Of a stretch of DNA of 36,907 bases, positions 1 through 8,726 are shown one piece after another. Under the pieces are notes generated by a model. The model was not told the DNA's origin, did not search any database, and was given only the letters and a program-made list of their open reading frames with translations. The stretch is from a bacterium (lineage in GTDB: Bacteria > Planctomycetota > Planctomycetia > Planctomycetales > Planctomycetaceae): contig WGMU01000126.1 in NCBI GenBank assembly GCA_016124895.1, forward strand, positions 1 through 36,907. The letters run 5' to 3'. Within the stretch, counting starts at the first letter, position 1. Every line of letters starts with the position of its first letter. Position numbers and translations under genes: made by a program.

Positions 1-79
1 AAAATCGTCCACCGTCAGCATCCTTCGGCTCCGAAACCCCAGGCCAAATTAGCTCAAAGATTCCAGAGACCCCGGCAGC

Positions 80-137
80 GGGTCCATTTTCGACGCCGAT
101 CAGTCCCCCGATGTGGGTCCGTTTTGAACGCCTATCT
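80..137. repeat. Two direct repeats resembling an IS21-family end
   Basis: Two related units lie 35 bp apart. The first starts at 80 (GGGTCCATTTTCGACGCC) and the second at 115 (GGGTCCGTTTTGAACGCC). Paired copies of a GGGTC(A/C)GTTTTGAACGCC-like sequence are typical of the multiple terminal repeats at the ends of IS21-family elements. No istA or istB coding sequence can be seen within the window, so if this is an IS21 end, the element's body lies to the left of base 1. The assignment is from memory of the terminal-repeat style and is moderately secure. Confidence 0.45.
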
Positions 138-765
138 CCACTCAACCTCGTCGCTGCGGACATTCTCAGTGAGAGCAACGTCCACTCTGCCAACATGCTC
201 CAGCGATCACGACCGACGCGTCGAATTCCGCTGCAGGAATTGCACCAGGTCCGGCACACCGACGCGAATTCGCGTAAAAAAGCCCCGCTGATTCATGTAA
301 GGCGTGGCCGCATCGCAGAAGGCAACGTTTCTTGAGACTGACGATGCCCTGCTTTGCCGTTCTGGACGCGAGAATGCTCTCCGCCACTGGCTCTCGATCG
401 CGTCATGATCGAGCCAGAAATCTCGGTAACTCGAACGATTGCTGCAATACTCCGGCGTAAGGGACAGTTCTTGAGGCAACTCCGGCGCATTAGAAACCCT
501 CGATCGACGAGATTCTGCGACGGGATCTCGCCGCGTTGGTGTTGTCGACCACCCCCCTCCGGCCGCATCAATGGCGAGCAAAAGTCAACAAGCCTCAGAC
601 GGACACGGAAGTGGCAGCCCTGAGGCACTGCATTCGCAGTGGTTGCCCGTTTGGTGCCGCCGCCGCGTCGTCCCACTGTGCTTCCGAAAGCACGCTAAAC
701 ACGCTCCGCCCACGAGGAAGGCACTGCGTTCTTCCCTCCACCCGCGACTTGAGGACCGGCGTCTG
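138..765. other. Region without a recognisable gene
   Basis: About 630 bp between the IS21-like repeats and the stop codon of the last gene of the left operon. Several overlapping open frames of 70 to 155 codons exist on both strands. None has a convincing ribosome binding site, a recognisable motif or sensible amino-acid composition. They are rich in Arg, Ser and Pro, as expected for chance frames in GC-rich DNA. The stretch may hold decayed mobile DNA, but I could not identify it. No strong terminator hairpin is visible just beyond the operon end at 766. Confidence 0.5.
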
Positions 766-2877
766 TCAGCCACTGATGCGAAGACGAATTTTCTCCACAC
801 CCTCGATCATCTCAAGCGCGAACTGGCTTGGCGAAAGAGTGCCCACATTGAGCCCAAGCTCGTTCTCGATCATGCCCTTGAATTTCGCAAGGTCAACGAT
901 CAGTTGGTTCTTCGAGTTCCTGAATGGAACATCGTCGATTGCTGTTGACGCAACCTCTTCGCCTTTGTTGTTGCGCAGCTCTTTGCGGAACCGGCCCGGC
1001 TGACCTGCCAAGCGGTCAAGCCCGAAGTGGATGGTCTCCGGCCGCAGGTGCAGGTCAGTGGTCATCACGACCCCGTCGAAGACACAGATCATGGTGTCGG
1101 GCGCCAGCCGGTCTTTCCGGACGATGTCGAGCCGTTCCTGCGACGGGACAAAGTGGTCGTGCTCGATCGTGTCGCGGTAGCCGTCGATCTGAAACTCCGG
1201 CCAACCGGCGACCACGTGTGAGCGCAGTAGGAAACCAGTCCTCGGCGTGTCGTCCCGCCAGTACGACTCGAGTTCTCGGTCGCGCTGGAGATCGGCAGGT
1301 GTGACGCGTCCAATGCTCATGACCCCGTCGAGCATTGCGCGGATCCAACCAGCATCGATCTGAAAGAACCGGATCGATTCGACAGGGAGCATGCGCTCGT
1401 CAGGGATCAGGTACCAGAATGGCACGCCGTGGAGCAGACGCAATCTGTTTAAAGCGCCTTCAAGCGGCTTGGGCACGCCCAGCTCATCGGCTGTGTACCC
1501 TCGCTGCAGCGGCAGGTGTCTGGCTTTCGTATCGGACTGGGCGACCTGGTGCTGTGCGTGGCGTGTTTTCCAGAGAGCAACCGGCTCGTTGATTGTGGGA
1601 TCGGTGATGGCTAATAGACGCCCGAGTTCCCACGCTGCGGCGTAGGTCGCGTCAAACATCCCGATCTCCGGGTTGTAGTGCAGGAGCTGGTCAGCGGTCT
1701 GTGCGGGGAGCGGATTATCGACTTCGACCGGCCCGGGCGCGAGGGGACCGCGGTACCATGTCTGCAACTGGTCACCTTGCCGCGTGAGGTGTGGCAGGAT
1801 GGTCGAACCCAATCGCAGGTACTGGCCCAGGACGCCCGACTGCTCACTGCCGACCCCGGGTGAGGAGGGCTGCCGATCGAGATTGAGAATGAGGCCCTTG
1901 AAACTCTCTCGGGTATGAGCAGCGCTGGATGCGATTTCAACGAAGAATTGATCCGATCGCTTCTTGCCAATCGCGCGCTTCAGAGCGTCTTGGAAGTTCT
2001 TCGCGCCTATGATCTCGCCCGCGTCAGCAATCTTCGTAACCGCCTTGAGTTCTTCGATGCTCAGGTCGGTCTTCCTGCCGATCGCCTGAACGACCGAGGG
2101 AGTGACAAGGTAGGCCTCGTCGCTGGGGCAGGAGAAACTCCAGTTGTACAGAGACACAAGCCTGACTGGGTCAACGCGACTGTCAAGGTGCTCGATCGAG
2201 ACCAGGTGGGCGGTGGTCGTGGCACCTGGCCTGGGTAGCCGGGTCGCGATTACGACCGCCTGGTCGAGCCCGTCGGGCTCCGAGTTGTCGTTCATGGGGC
2301 GGCGAACATGCGCGGTGAGCGCCCTGACCTGCTCGGGCGGGATCAGGGCGTTCGCATACGATCTTGGCATTGAGAGCACACTGATGCGGGCATCCGGGTC
2401 GTCGCCGGGTTCCGCCACGTACCCCGGAAGCACCATGCCGTCGGTCGAGCTGCCAGTCGCGCGTTCTGACCGCAATGCAGAGACGTTGTGGGTTGATAGT
2501 TGGACCGGATCGCCCTCATGCACAACCAGCAGTGCGAGCCAGGGTTCGGTCTCTGGAGCTCCGGCGCGACACCGTTCCCACGGCAGGGTGCTGCGTTTGA
2601 GGATCACATGTGGGATGACGTTGCCGTGATCGCCGTTATTGCCGCGCGGCGGGAAGACCGACACGACCTCGGTGGGGTCGAGCACAAACCGCTCACCTGC
2701 GATGAAGAAATCATGCTCAGCGCTGTACGGGCGAGAAACAGTCGGAGCCGCGGACCGTTTGGTCGTGACGGATTGGCTGACTGACACCGTGTAGAGCCCG
2801 CTCTCCAGCGAGGGGATATGGCTGTCGATGAACTCGATCTTGCCTTTCGGCATTGTGCTGACAGTGAGGGCGGGCAT
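766..2877 (-). CDS. Conserved hypothetical protein, last gene of left operon (703 aa)
   Basis: This is the last gene of the six-gene minus-strand operon. The ATG at 2877 is chosen because GGAGG sits 4 nt upstream; an upstream in-frame start at 2934 would overlap the previous gene by 29 bp and has no comparable site. The chosen start leaves a 28-nt gap after the DUF6603-like gene. The N-terminus (MPALTVSTMPKGKIEF) has no signal peptide or membrane helix. A segment around residues 55-100 has the pattern F-LDPTEVVSVFPP followed by VIPHVILKRSTLPWER and PWLALLVVHE. I recall this pattern from uncharacterised proteins encoded beside similar giant proteins in other bacteria, but no function is known to me. 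The predicted protein is soluble and probably beta-rich at the N-terminus, and the remainder is unassigned. That it is a real gene is secure; its role is unknown. Confidence 0.85.
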   Translation of the reverse strand: MPALTVSTMPKGKIEFIDSHIPSLESGLYTVSVSQSVTTKRSAAPTVSRPYSAEHDFFIAGERFVLDPTEVVSVFPPRGNNGDHGNVIPHVILKRSTLPWERCRAGAPETEPWLALLVVHEGDPVQLSTHNVSALRSERATGSSTDGMVLPGYVAEPGDDPDARISVLSMPRSYANALIPPEQVRALTAHVRRPMNDNSEPDGLDQAVVIATRLPRPGATTTAHLVSIEHLDSRVDPVRLVSLYNWSFSCPSDEAYLVTPSVVQAIGRKTDLSIEELKAVTKIADAGEIIGAKNFQDALKRAIGKKRSDQFFVEIASSAAHTRESFKGLILNLDRQPSSPGVGSEQSGVLGQYLRLGSTILPHLTRQGDQLQTWYRGPLAPGPVEVDNPLPAQTADQLLHYNPEIGMFDATYAAAWELGRLLAITDPTINEPVALWKTRHAQHQVAQSDTKARHLPLQRGYTADELGVPKPLEGALNRLRLLHGVPFWYLIPDERMLPVESIRFFQIDAGWIRAMLDGVMSIGRVTPADLQRDRELESYWRDDTPRTGFLLRSHVVAGWPEFQIDGYRDTIEHDHFVPSQERLDIVRKDRLAPDTMICVFDGVVMTTDLHLRPETIHFGLDRLAGQPGRFRKELRNNKGEEVASTAIDDVPFRNSKNQLIVDLAKFKGMIENELGLNVGTLSPSQFALEMIEGVEKIRLRISG

Positions 2878-2905
2878 GTGGCCTCCAGCGGGGTGGACGG
2901 GGGGA

Positions 2906-5900
2906 TCAGGAGGCGGTAACGACGGGGTCGGCAAGCAGCACGTCAGCCAGCGACTCCCGCGCCGTCACCGCATCCGACGCGTTGGCGATGCCGAACTCTT
3001 TGAGTATCGCGGCTCGAGCGTTGGCAATTTCTGTCTGGTTGATCGATGCCTGCACTTCATCGCGCCCGGCCTTCTGCACTGTCCGAATGGTTGTCGGCTT
3101 CTCAAAGTGATAGGCGTGGTCGACGGCAGAGATCGCAAACTGAAGATTTCTCCGATCGATCGGTGCCGACGCCCCAGGCCGGGGAGGGGACTTCGCTTCC
3201 AGCCGCAAGCCCCAGACCGTGTTCGGGATCAGCCGGTCGGAAGACAGCGATGGCTTAAGCTGCTTGCCCCACAAAGCTGCGGGCGCCGGTTTCAGGACGG
3301 GTGTGAGCTTAAACCGGTGCGTAACATCGACGCCCTGCTCATGCACAGAGACCGTGAGATGAGTATCCACGTCGCTGGGCGAGGAGATGCCCATCGAGCC
3401 GACCGCAATGCTGCCGACGGTGATGGTCTTTTCGCCGCGAGGCTGTTTGTAGGTAGCGCCGTCGTCCTCGCTGAGGTATTGGCGCACGGCCCCGCCCCCC
3501 GATACTTGAAGCATGTCGAGTGTCACCCGCTGTCCCTTACCGAATGTCACCGCGTTCAATGGGATTGCGGAACCCGCATCGATCGCCAGGTCCTTCCGGT
3601 TGAATTTCCAAACCTCGCGTTGCGGACCGCCGGCTTTGCCGGGCTTGATGGACCCAATCATGCCGGAGATTGAAGCGATCGAGCAGATTTCGGCGGGCCT
3701 GGGCAGGAAGGATGCCTCGAACTCGCTCCATTTCAGGGGGACCGGTGGTGTCGGCAGTCGGCTGCCAAAGTGAACCGTGAAAGTCACGATCCAGAGGTGG
3801 ACACGGGCGGTGCCAGCGAAATCCGGCCCCCAGATGGTCAGGTCCGCCCCAACATTCACCGAGATGTGATGGGTGCCAAAGAAGTGGTAGGTGTAGCGTA
3901 CGCCGACGCCGACTGAGATCGACGCCTCATAGTGGTAGGGCTTCCACGACATGAGGAAGTCCGCGCGAGCACGGAACCAGGCCTCGAGCGAGCCGTCCCG
4001 CCAGGTCGCTTCGAGCATTCCCCCAGCCATCACGGCGCTGGGCGTGAGTGCGAAGAATGCCTCTCCCTTGATCATCAAGTGCGAGTTGAGCCGCCAGGTG
4101 AACCCAAGCCTCGGAACGACCGGGTAGTGCGATGGGGGTTTGAAGTGGTTGTGGTACCCGCCGACGGTAAGGACAAAGTCGCCGGCGTGTTCGTTTGGAT
4201 CGAACCACGTGACGAACGCGAAACCGCCAGTCAGGTGGCAGTCGTGTGAAAGCAGGTAAGAAGCACGGGTCAGTTGGGCACGAACCGAAAGAATACCCTG
4301 GCTGGGAGCAAACACGGCCTCGAACGCCATTTGCACTTCGGCAACCGGTGGCACACTCTTGCCTGCCTCGGGCGTCGGGATCACTGCGGTCGAGATGCCC
4401 AGCACGTCGATGCGGAACTCGTGGCCGAAACTCACCGCAAGCAGCGCGAACGAATCCACGAGCTTGAAGGATGTGAACTTGACTCCGACGGCCGCGAAGT
4501 ACTGGCCGGGAGCGACGCGGATCGCGTCGGCGAGCCCGTTGACAAGTTCGTCCTGGCTGGCTGTGGAGTCCGAGCCCGGCTCGGCTGCCGACGCGGATGT
4601 CGCCACGCGGATGAGCGGAAACTCCTTGACACCCTCGATCGGCGGGGCAATGAACCTGCGGTTGTAACCGAAGCCCAGCGCCAGGCCCGTCACAAAGAAG
4701 AATGACGGCCCCCCGAGCGGCGTGTTCAGGACCGCGTAGACGAACAACGACGGCTGGTTCTGCACATAGGCGAATGAGCCAATGGCAGCGAGTGACCAGC
4801 TCTTTGCCCGCACCGTCGCCGATCCGTCGTACTCATCGAAAGCTTCCAAGCCCTCCCGCGCTGGGACATGTTTGCGGACCAGAGCCCCGCCGATCTCGAT
4901 TGCGTCGTTTGAAAAATCAATCCCGACGCCGTTGAGCCCGAACGAGGGATGCAGCGAAATGGGCGGCTTCAGATCATCCAGCTTCAGCTTTGCCGTGAGA
5001 CCGTCGAGCGTGAGCGTCAGGCCAGCCGCACTGAACGACCCATCAATCAGCACACCGACCTCGCCGTCCTGATACCGGACACCCACGCGCCCGAAATGCA
5101 CCGGGCCCAGCTTCTTCTGGATGCTGAACCACTTGGGCTCGCCGGGCGCCGCCGCTGTCGCAGCCCCCCCGCCGCTCTGCCCGCTGGTTTCCACCAGCTC
5201 GCCCGTGTCTTTGGACGCGCCGATGGGCAGGGCCAGCTCGATCTGCTTGTCGCCGATCTTCATCGACGTGTGAAGCGTCAGCCCCTGCGCGATCTCCTGG
5301 CCTGGGAAGCGGGCTCCACCTTGCGGCAACAACTGGGAAAACGCGGACGACTCGTCAGCGGTGAATGTGCCAATCGCGATCAATGGAGATAATGCGATCC
5401 GCACCGACTGGTCTGGCGGGACCAGCTTCCCAACCAGCGGGAGGTTGGACAGGTCGATCCCCGCGTCAATGTCCATTGCGAGCAGCAGCCGGTTCCCGGT
5501 TTTCTGGCGACGATCAAACGCGAGCGCGGCGTCGCGCACGGTGAAGCTGAACCGTCGTCCCAGATCGATAACCTCTTTGGAGTCGGTCAGCTGCGCGATC
5601 ACGTCGCCAAGGTTGATCTGCTTGCCATTCGGGTCGCTGTATCCGGCAACGAATGCGGTGAGCGCAGGCTCTTTAGCAAAGGCAACATCGAACTTCAGGC
5701 CACCGACGGTCAATTGGCCCGTGAACAACGCGCTGTAGTCCTTCTCACCCGTCCGTTTCAGGGCAACTGACATTGCAAGCTCGACGTGGGAACTCCCGGC
5801 GGGAAATGCGATCACACCAGACAATGCCAGGTCGCGCGCTCCCGTGTCGAAGCGCCCCGTGATCTTCGAGAGTTCCAGTCCCTCTAGCGGCGCGGGCAGC

Positions 5901-7450
5901 GCTGGCGTGAAGCCCAGACGCTTGGCGAAGTTGTCGATCACATGCCCGACCTCGATCGCGTGTCCCTGAGCGGCGGACCCGATCATCTTCATGCCGACAC
6001 CGGTCTCGTACTCGCCGGCCAGCCAGAGATCGATGCCGCCGATGTCCAGCTGGCCCTGGACGGCGATGGTACCCGCGCCGGGCTGGTGTCTGGCATCAAC
6101 CGCAAGTGTGTGCAGTTCAAGACCTGGCGTGATAGCCCATTCACCTTCGGCTACTGTCAAAAACTCATAGTTGGATTGGCTAAGGCTGAATTGAAGACGT
6201 CGAAGCGTCGTTGATGGCATGCCAGTGGGGCGGCCGACAAGGTCGTCGAGCAAGACATCCAAGTGGACTTCTGAACCATCTTTGATCTCGCCGTGCGCCT
6301 CGAAATCCGGCGCCAGAGCACCAACCACCAGCCTGCCGTTGCCCGCCAGGTCGATCTCACCTTCTATCGAAACCGATACGGAGCGGCTGCCGAAGGGGTC
6401 GAAGATGATGATCAGCGCATCGGCCTGTTCGATAGCGATGTCTTTACGCGGCGGGTCGCGTCGCACGATCGGCAGCGGCCTGCCGGTTTTGATCTCCAGG
6501 CCGACCTGGGAAACGGAGAGGCCGCCTTTGGTGTCGATCTCAACGAAGAAGCGTTTTAGCGAGACAGTGTCGGAGAGCTTGAGATTATCGGGCATCGCGG
6601 CAGCAATACCCACGCCGTTGACGAGCGCCTTAGCAATCTCAGTGATCCCTGCATCGATCAGTTGCTCCGGCTCGGCGGTAAATCGCAGTGCCTGCCCGAG
6701 GTTGAACGCGTCGGCGCGGACGGGCACGTCCGCCCGCCTGCCGCCGATGGTCAGGGGGATCGTCGCCATCAGCGAGACGTAGGGCAGCAGCGTCTGCTTC
6801 TTATCGAACGCGTTGTTTAAGGCTGAGGCGCCAATCGCGATCTGCGTATCGACCATCTCAAAGAGCTTGAGGTCGATCGTACGAAATTTCGGCCCCAGCA
6901 GCTCGAATGAGAGAACCTTCGACCCCTGTTCGGCGAGTATGATCTCTCCATGCAGCGCCACGCTGGGCAATCCCTTGCCATCAGGCTTCAGGATCGTGGC
7001 GAGTGGGCCACCAATCGCATCAAGGTCCAGTTCGAAATCGAGGGTCAGTGTTGTTTTGCCTGCCGCAGAGGTGATCCGCACCTTCGGCTTCGAACTCGAC
7101 GCGATCTTCATCGCTTCGGAAACACCCGCGGGTACCGAATCGAATGCTGACCTCAGCGTCCAGCCGTTAACCGCTTCGGCGGTCAACTCCAGCGACACCG
7201 GATCCGTATCGGTAAAAAAATCCGCGGTGACCACGGTCGATGCCAGCACCCCATCTACACCGCTGCCGATGACGCGGATGCCTTCTCGCTCGGCGATCGT
7301 CTGTTCAGAAGAACCCGAAAGTTTGAGCAACCCGCCAGGGAAAATGTCTGCGACGACCCGATCGAGGTCCGGTGACGCGACAGTCTTGAGATCAATCGAG
7401 CCCACTCGCAGCCCGGCATCAATCGCTTCGCGTAGGTATTGTTTCGACAT
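2906..7450 (-). CDS. Giant DUF6603-like protein (1514 aa)
   Basis: This very large protein is the fifth gene of the left operon. The ATG at 7450 has GGAG six nt upstream, whereas an in-frame ATG 12 nt earlier has none. The gene begins inside the end of the metallo-beta-lactamase gene (32-nt overlap including the stop), which suggests translational coupling. The first roughly 800 residues consist of repeated beta-strand-like segments (patterns such as LxLxGxIxLAGxG and GVIAFPAGSSHVELAMSVAL). From about residue 780 comes a region with HFGRVGVRYQDGEVGVLIDG, then GGPSFFFVTGLALGFGYNRR near residue 925 and many amphipathic beta segments. The GxxFFFVTGLALGFGYNR motif is what I associate with the DUF6603 family. 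No signal peptide or transmembrane helix is evident. Family biochemistry is unknown to me. The beta-rich, repetitive make-up suggests a structural or shell/fibre component, which is inference. The DUF6603 assignment is moderately confident. Confidence 0.82.
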   Translation of the reverse strand: MSKQYLREAIDAGLRVGSIDLKTVASPDLDRVVADIFPGGLLKLSGSSEQTIAEREGIRVIGSGVDGVLASTVVTADFFTDTDPVSLELTAEAVNGWTLRSAFDSVPAGVSEAMKIASSSKPKVRITSAAGKTTLTLDFELDLDAIGGPLATILKPDGKGLPSVALHGEIILAEQGSKVLSFELLGPKFRTIDLKLFEMVDTQIAIGASALNNAFDKKQTLLPYVSLMATIPLTIGGRRADVPVRADAFNLGQALRFTAEPEQLIDAGITEIAKALVNGVGIAAAMPDNLKLSDTVSLKRFFVEIDTKGGLSVSQVGLEIKTGRPLPIVRRDPPRKDIAIEQADALIIIFDPFGSRSVSVSIEGEIDLAGNGRLVVGALAPDFEAHGEIKDGSEVHLDVLLDDLVGRPTGMPSTTLRRLQFSLSQSNYEFLTVAEGEWAITPGLELHTLAVDARHQPGAGTIAVQGQLDIGGIDLWLAGEYETGVGMKMIGSAAQGHAIEVGHVIDNFAKRLGFTPALPAPLEGLELSKITGRFDTGARDLALSGVIAFPAGSSHVELAMSVALKRTGEKDYSALFTGQLTVGGLKFDVAFAKEPALTAFVAGYSDPNGKQINLGDVIAQLTDSKEVIDLGRRFSFTVRDAALAFDRRQKTGNRLLLAMDIDAGIDLSNLPLVGKLVPPDQSVRIALSPLIAIGTFTADESSAFSQLLPQGGARFPGQEIAQGLTLHTSMKIGDKQIELALPIGASKDTGELVETSGQSGGGAATAAAPGEPKWFSIQKKLGPVHFGRVGVRYQDGEVGVLIDGSFSAAGLTLTLDGLTAKLKLDDLKPPISLHPSFGLNGVGIDFSNDAIEIGGALVRKHVPAREGLEAFDEYDGSATVRAKSWSLAAIGSFAYVQNQPSLFVYAVLNTPLGGPSFFFVTGLALGFGYNRRFIAPPIEGVKEFPLIRVATSASAAEPGSDSTASQDELVNGLADAIRVAPGQYFAAVGVKFTSFKLVDSFALLAVSFGHEFRIDVLGISTAVIPTPEAGKSVPPVAEVQMAFEAVFAPSQGILSVRAQLTRASYLLSHDCHLTGGFAFVTWFDPNEHAGDFVLTVGGYHNHFKPPSHYPVVPRLGFTWRLNSHLMIKGEAFFALTPSAVMAGGMLEATWRDGSLEAWFRARADFLMSWKPYHYEASISVGVGVRYTYHFFGTHHISVNVGADLTIWGPDFAGTARVHLWIVTFTVHFGSRLPTPPVPLKWSEFEASFLPRPAEICSIASISGMIGSIKPGKAGGPQREVWKFNRKDLAIDAGSAIPLNAVTFGKGQRVTLDMLQVSGGGAVRQYLSEDDGATYKQPRGEKTITVGSIAVGSMGISSPSDVDTHLTVSVHEQGVDVTHRFKLTPVLKPAPAALWGKQLKPSLSSDRLIPNTVWGLRLEAKSPPRPGASAPIDRRNLQFAISAVDHAYHFEKPTTIRTVQKAGRDEVQASINQTEIANARAAILKEFGIANASDAVTARESLADVLLADPVVTAS

Positions 7451-8699
7451 AGTGCGCTCCATCGGTGTTTAGCGTGTAATGCTGCGACCCGTGGGCCGTC
7501 ATTCGAATCGCGGCATTCCCAACCTCGCGAAACAAAAACCAAGGTACTTGACCTTGCACCTTGTAACCAACACAGTCCTGCGCTTTGGTGCTTTCGGCGT
7601 ACGAGAACGATGATGGGAATCCCGGCTTGGTTTCACCAAACCTACCGTACACCTCATTCCAGTGTGCATGCAGCTTGTTCCTGGATGGCTGCTCATTTGT
7701 TTCGTCGCCATCAATCGTCTGTGTCCAATAGTCGAATGGGTGGGGATTGTCGTGTATATTGCCGCGTCCTTGTACATTCCCGTCTTCATCCGTCTCGTAC
7801 ATTTTCTCCAGCCAGTTACTAATCGGTCGCGTGTAGCGGGGCAGCCTGTTGACGTGCTCCAGGAAGCCGACACTAACCACAACCTCGGTCGGGTTGGTCA
7901 AGCCAACAAACTCCGCAGTCGACGAGGACTCACTGCCATGGTGGGGAATCTGCACGAGATCCATATTTTTTAGTCGGGACTTTTGTTGATCTACGAGAAA
8001 AGCCTCCGTGGACTCTGTCGCGTCTCCCATAATCAATGCCCTCCTGCCTCCGATACTGAAGCGGGTAACAATACTTCCCGCGTTGACCTGGTTAGACAGG
8101 TGCCCATCTACATGCAATACATTTGACGCAAGTATCTGGACAGACCACTTATCCGTACCTACCGTGCCGGAAAATACCTCATGGTATTTCGATATGATCG
8201 AGGTTGCACCTGAAGTAGCGTAGACTGGACGAGTTCCAGAAGCATCAAGGTTCCATATAGTCTGCTCCTTCTTGGCGAAGTTGATCGTAATGTCGTGAAT
8301 ACGATTCACGGTAACAACGTTAGAATATACGTTGGCGCCAAAGGCAGTTCCGGCCCCGTACATCGCGAGTGGGCCATCGGGAGTTCCAGCACTGACATAC
8401 AGATCCTCGACACTCAGTGCTGGCATAGGTTTGGCAGGGTCATGACTGCCCTGCAGCAGATCGAGAGCCTTGTTGTGATGGTCCCCATCTGGGTGCGTAA
8501 GAATCATCGCGTCAATGTTGGTCCTCCCACACAGGAAGTCGGCACCCCGCAGCCACTCCTTAAACGTGCCAAAATCCCCCGCGCCCAGCGCATCGCTTGT
8601 GCGACCGCAGTCCACGACGACGACTCGACCGTCCGGACACCGGACGAAGCAACAGTCGCCCTGGCCGATCTCGAGAAAGAGGAAATCAAACTGAGACAT
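7419..8699 (-). CDS. ComEC/Rec2-type metallo-beta-lactamase-fold hydrolase (426 aa)
   Basis: This is a stand-alone metallo-beta-lactamase domain of the type found at the C-terminus of ComEC. Visible motifs are the N-terminal strand ending in VVVDCG (residues 27-32), the metal-binding THPDGDHH (68-75), GDATE (225-229) and IPHHGSESS (251-259). These give the set of His and Asp ligands expected for a binuclear zinc centre, so it should be an active hydrolase, possibly on nucleic acid or phosphoester substrates. That last point is family knowledge, not shown here. ComEC-like membrane segments are absent. The ATG at 8699 has GGAGG five nt upstream. The gene follows the LamG gene by 27 nt and overlaps the next gene. 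An extension of about 130 residues after the catalytic part (from about residue 290) has no recognised domain. It is the only apparent enzyme in the operon. Confidence 0.9.
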   Translation of the reverse strand: MSQFDFLFLEIGQGDCCFVRCPDGRVVVVDCGRTSDALGAGDFGTFKEWLRGADFLCGRTNIDAMILTHPDGDHHNKALDLLQGSHDPAKPMPALSVEDLYVSAGTPDGPLAMYGAGTAFGANVYSNVVTVNRIHDITINFAKKEQTIWNLDASGTRPVYATSGATSIISKYHEVFSGTVGTDKWSVQILASNVLHVDGHLSNQVNAGSIVTRFSIGGRRALIMGDATESTEAFLVDQQKSRLKNMDLVQIPHHGSESSSTAEFVGLTNPTEVVVSVGFLEHVNRLPRYTRPISNWLEKMYETDEDGNVQGRGNIHDNPHPFDYWTQTIDGDETNEQPSRNKLHAHWNEVYGRFGETKPGFPSSFSYAESTKAQDCVGYKVQGQVPWFLFREVGNAAIRMTAHGSQHYTLNTDGAHYVETIPTRSD

Positions 8700-8726
8700 A
8701 TCGCCCTCCGCGTGGCGGGGTGGTTG

